This document shows positions 62,948-64,000 of a stretch of 64,000 nt of DNA, in pieces; within the stretch, counting starts at the first letter, position 1; every line of letters begins with the position of its first letter. The position numbers were made by a program, and so were the translations under genes. Under the pieces are notes generated by a model, which worked only from the letters and a program-made list of their open reading frames with translations, was not told the DNA's origin and made no database searches. Source of the stretch: Agapetus fuscipes (taxonomy: Eukaryota; Arthropoda; Insecta; Trichoptera; Glossosomatidae); contig OX637344.1 of assembly GCA_951799405.1 (NCBI GenBank), positions 16,678,001 to 16,742,000 on the forward strand, read 5' to 3'.

Positions 62948-63065
62948 AACTTCCATTCAGAGTCCGAAGTATTAGGTACCACTGAACTACGGACCGGACG
63001 ATATCCATCTATTCTTGCAACGTATACTTTCTTCGTCAGTCTTTCCTCATTCATTCTCTCCACTC
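62948..63065 (-). mobile_element. SINE2 head and LN frame piece fused to LE
   Basis: TCCGTAGTTCAGTGGTACC (SINE2 head, 62948-63000) and RMNEERLTKKVYVARIDGY (LN, 63001-63063) run in frame into LE, producing an apparent 104-residue protein that is a chimera. Confidence 0.7.
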
Positions 63066-63225
63066 CATTAAATTACCACCTCCATGGCTCAAACTGAATC
63101 CCACACAGAGATTTCGCTGTGCAGAAGCCCATGAATATTTCAACGACGGCTTAGAGACGACATAACCTCAACAATCGACGTTTTCCACACGCCGCGCCGT
63201 TTGCTTTCGTATTCCCATTATCATT
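63066..63225. other. Unassigned spacer
   Basis: Nothing recognised. Confidence 0.4.
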
Positions 63226-63605
63226 TTGTAACTGTAACTGTAGGTAACTCTGGCCAGAGCCTCTGCAGAGCTGCCTCCATTTTTTCCTATCCTTACATAC
63301 CTCTTTCAATTCATTCATATCCATCACCTTTTTCATGCATTTTCTTCTTTTACGCTCACTTTGTATATCCCATTCTTTCACAATCTCCTCAATCTGATCA
63401 CTCCATACTTTTCTCGGTCATCCCTTCCCTCTTTTTCCTTTCACACTTTCTTTGTATACATACTTTGTCAGTCTATCATCATTCATTCTTTCCACATGCC
63501 CAAACCATCTCATCACATTCTTTTGTACCTTAACTTTCACATCCTCTTTCAAATGACATTATTTTTTTACCCATTCATTCCTTACTCTATCCCTCAGAGT
63601 TTTTT
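63226..63605 (-). pseudogene. LA LINE C-terminal remnant
   Basis: Nearly identical to 43640-43985 over its length. Broken by a stop at 63419 (TGA for R in GRPRK) and cut at 63605 inside KTLRDRVR. The tail CAGTTACAG is shortened. Confidence 0.88.
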
Positions 63606-63607
63606 CT

Positions 63608-64000
63608 AACCAAAAGTTTTGGGTTCGAATTCCAGGGGAGCACAAAAAATATACCATTAAAATTTTCAAATTTGCTCTTTGCTGCGTTGAAAAATTCATT
63701 CAGTGCTATTCTTAGACATTTAAGTTGACCGTTGAGCCCACGCTTTGGCAAACTAATGATGCATTTGTATGAAGACCTGTCAATCCAAGATGGCCGCAAG
63801 TGAACAGCTGATTAGTCTTTATACAAAGATTACCTATATTCGGTAGGTAAGAATGACCGTGGTGATGAGACTTTCCGCCCAGGCATCATTAGTTTGTCAA
63901 AGCGTGGGATCAACCGACGACTAAAATGTCTAGGAATAGCTCCGATTGACCTAAGACCGGTCATCAAAAGGTACATCCAGCCTCACAGAAACTGGGTTTT
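63608..64000 (+). mobile_element. SINE2 copy interrupted by a foldback
   Basis: GGGTTCGAATTCCAGGGGAG to TTGAAAAATTCAT (63701), resuming near 63953 with GACCGGTCATC and ACATCCAGCC, then the window edge. The B-box side is present; the A box is lost. Confidence 0.8.
63708..63942. mobile_element. Foldback element inside SINE2
   Basis: Inverted arms about 63711-63762 and 63882-63938 (GCTTTGGCAAACTAATGATG and its complement). Its centre has TATTCGGTAGGTAAGAATGA, a phrase also found at 30405-30425 before another SINE2. Confidence 0.75.

Noticed and set aside
62749..63063. 104-residue protein joining LN and LE motifs
   Set aside because: Produced by three element fragments (LN, SINE2 head, LE) abutting in frame. 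No single family has this order.

Overview
The window looks like a repeat-dominated, AT-rich piece of an animal nuclear genome. It is most likely arthropod and probably insect: the LINE C-termini resemble families common in insect genomes, and the one gag protein resembles those of insect LTR elements. The species cannot be named from the sequence. I see no bacterial operons, no CRISPR array, no rRNA operon and no free-standing tRNA gene. Nearly everything recognisable is a transposable element, usually truncated, and many are nested inside one another. The one piece that looks like a host gene is an internal coding exon at 21645-22110. | Names used below. LN = a non-LTR retrotransposon whose protein tail reads NKRRACMKKVMTL and whose ~250-bp 3' UTR, ending in (TTAGA)n or (TTATAGA)n, is the commonest repeat here (about 45 pieces). 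LA, LB, LC and LD = related non-LTR elements with other tails: LA ends in (GTTACA)n, LB in a short (GTAACA)n-like tail, LD in (AAGT)n. LE = a CR1/L2-like LINE. LF = a jockey/R1-like C-terminal remnant. SINE1, SINE2 and SINE3 = tRNA-headed SINEs. FB1 to FB4 = long foldback repeats. PAL = a 250-bp palindrome. M1 = a short terminal-inverted-repeat element. LTR-1 to LTR-4 = LTR families. D1 to D4 = other dispersed repeats. | Layout. 1-2168 holds LN fragments. 2169-8118 is a complete young LTR element (LTR-1) on the minus strand, with 1804-bp LTRs that differ at one visible base. It encodes only a gag-like protein and sits inside an older LN copy with a 4-bp target duplication. 8119-21300 is a mosaic of LN, LA, LB, SINE1-3, three minisatellites and three foldbacks. 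21300-23170 holds the host-like exon between two foldbacks, followed by a solo LTR. 23170-36200 holds LN and LC fragments, a 35-bp minisatellite, a second LTR-2 solo LTR and SINEs. 36200-47000 holds two LTR-3 solo LTRs, a 208-bp satellite split by a third LTR-2 solo LTR, and the longest reverse-transcriptase remnant (43.6-44.9 kb). 47000-64000 continues the mosaic and includes a SINE whose head joins 5S rRNA-like and tRNA-like sequence (55.0-55.3 kb), next to the LE LINE that shares its 3' tail. | How the parts relate. SINE2 appears to borrow the LE LINE 3' end. Several nested insertions can be ordered (LN before LTR-1; LN before SINE1 at 31.3 kb; SINE2 before LE at 54.4 kb; M1 before LN at 55.7 kb). 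The host exon suggests the window is largely intronic or intergenic DNA that has accumulated insertions. Family assignments rest on my reading of motifs and repeat alignments by eye; no database was searched.
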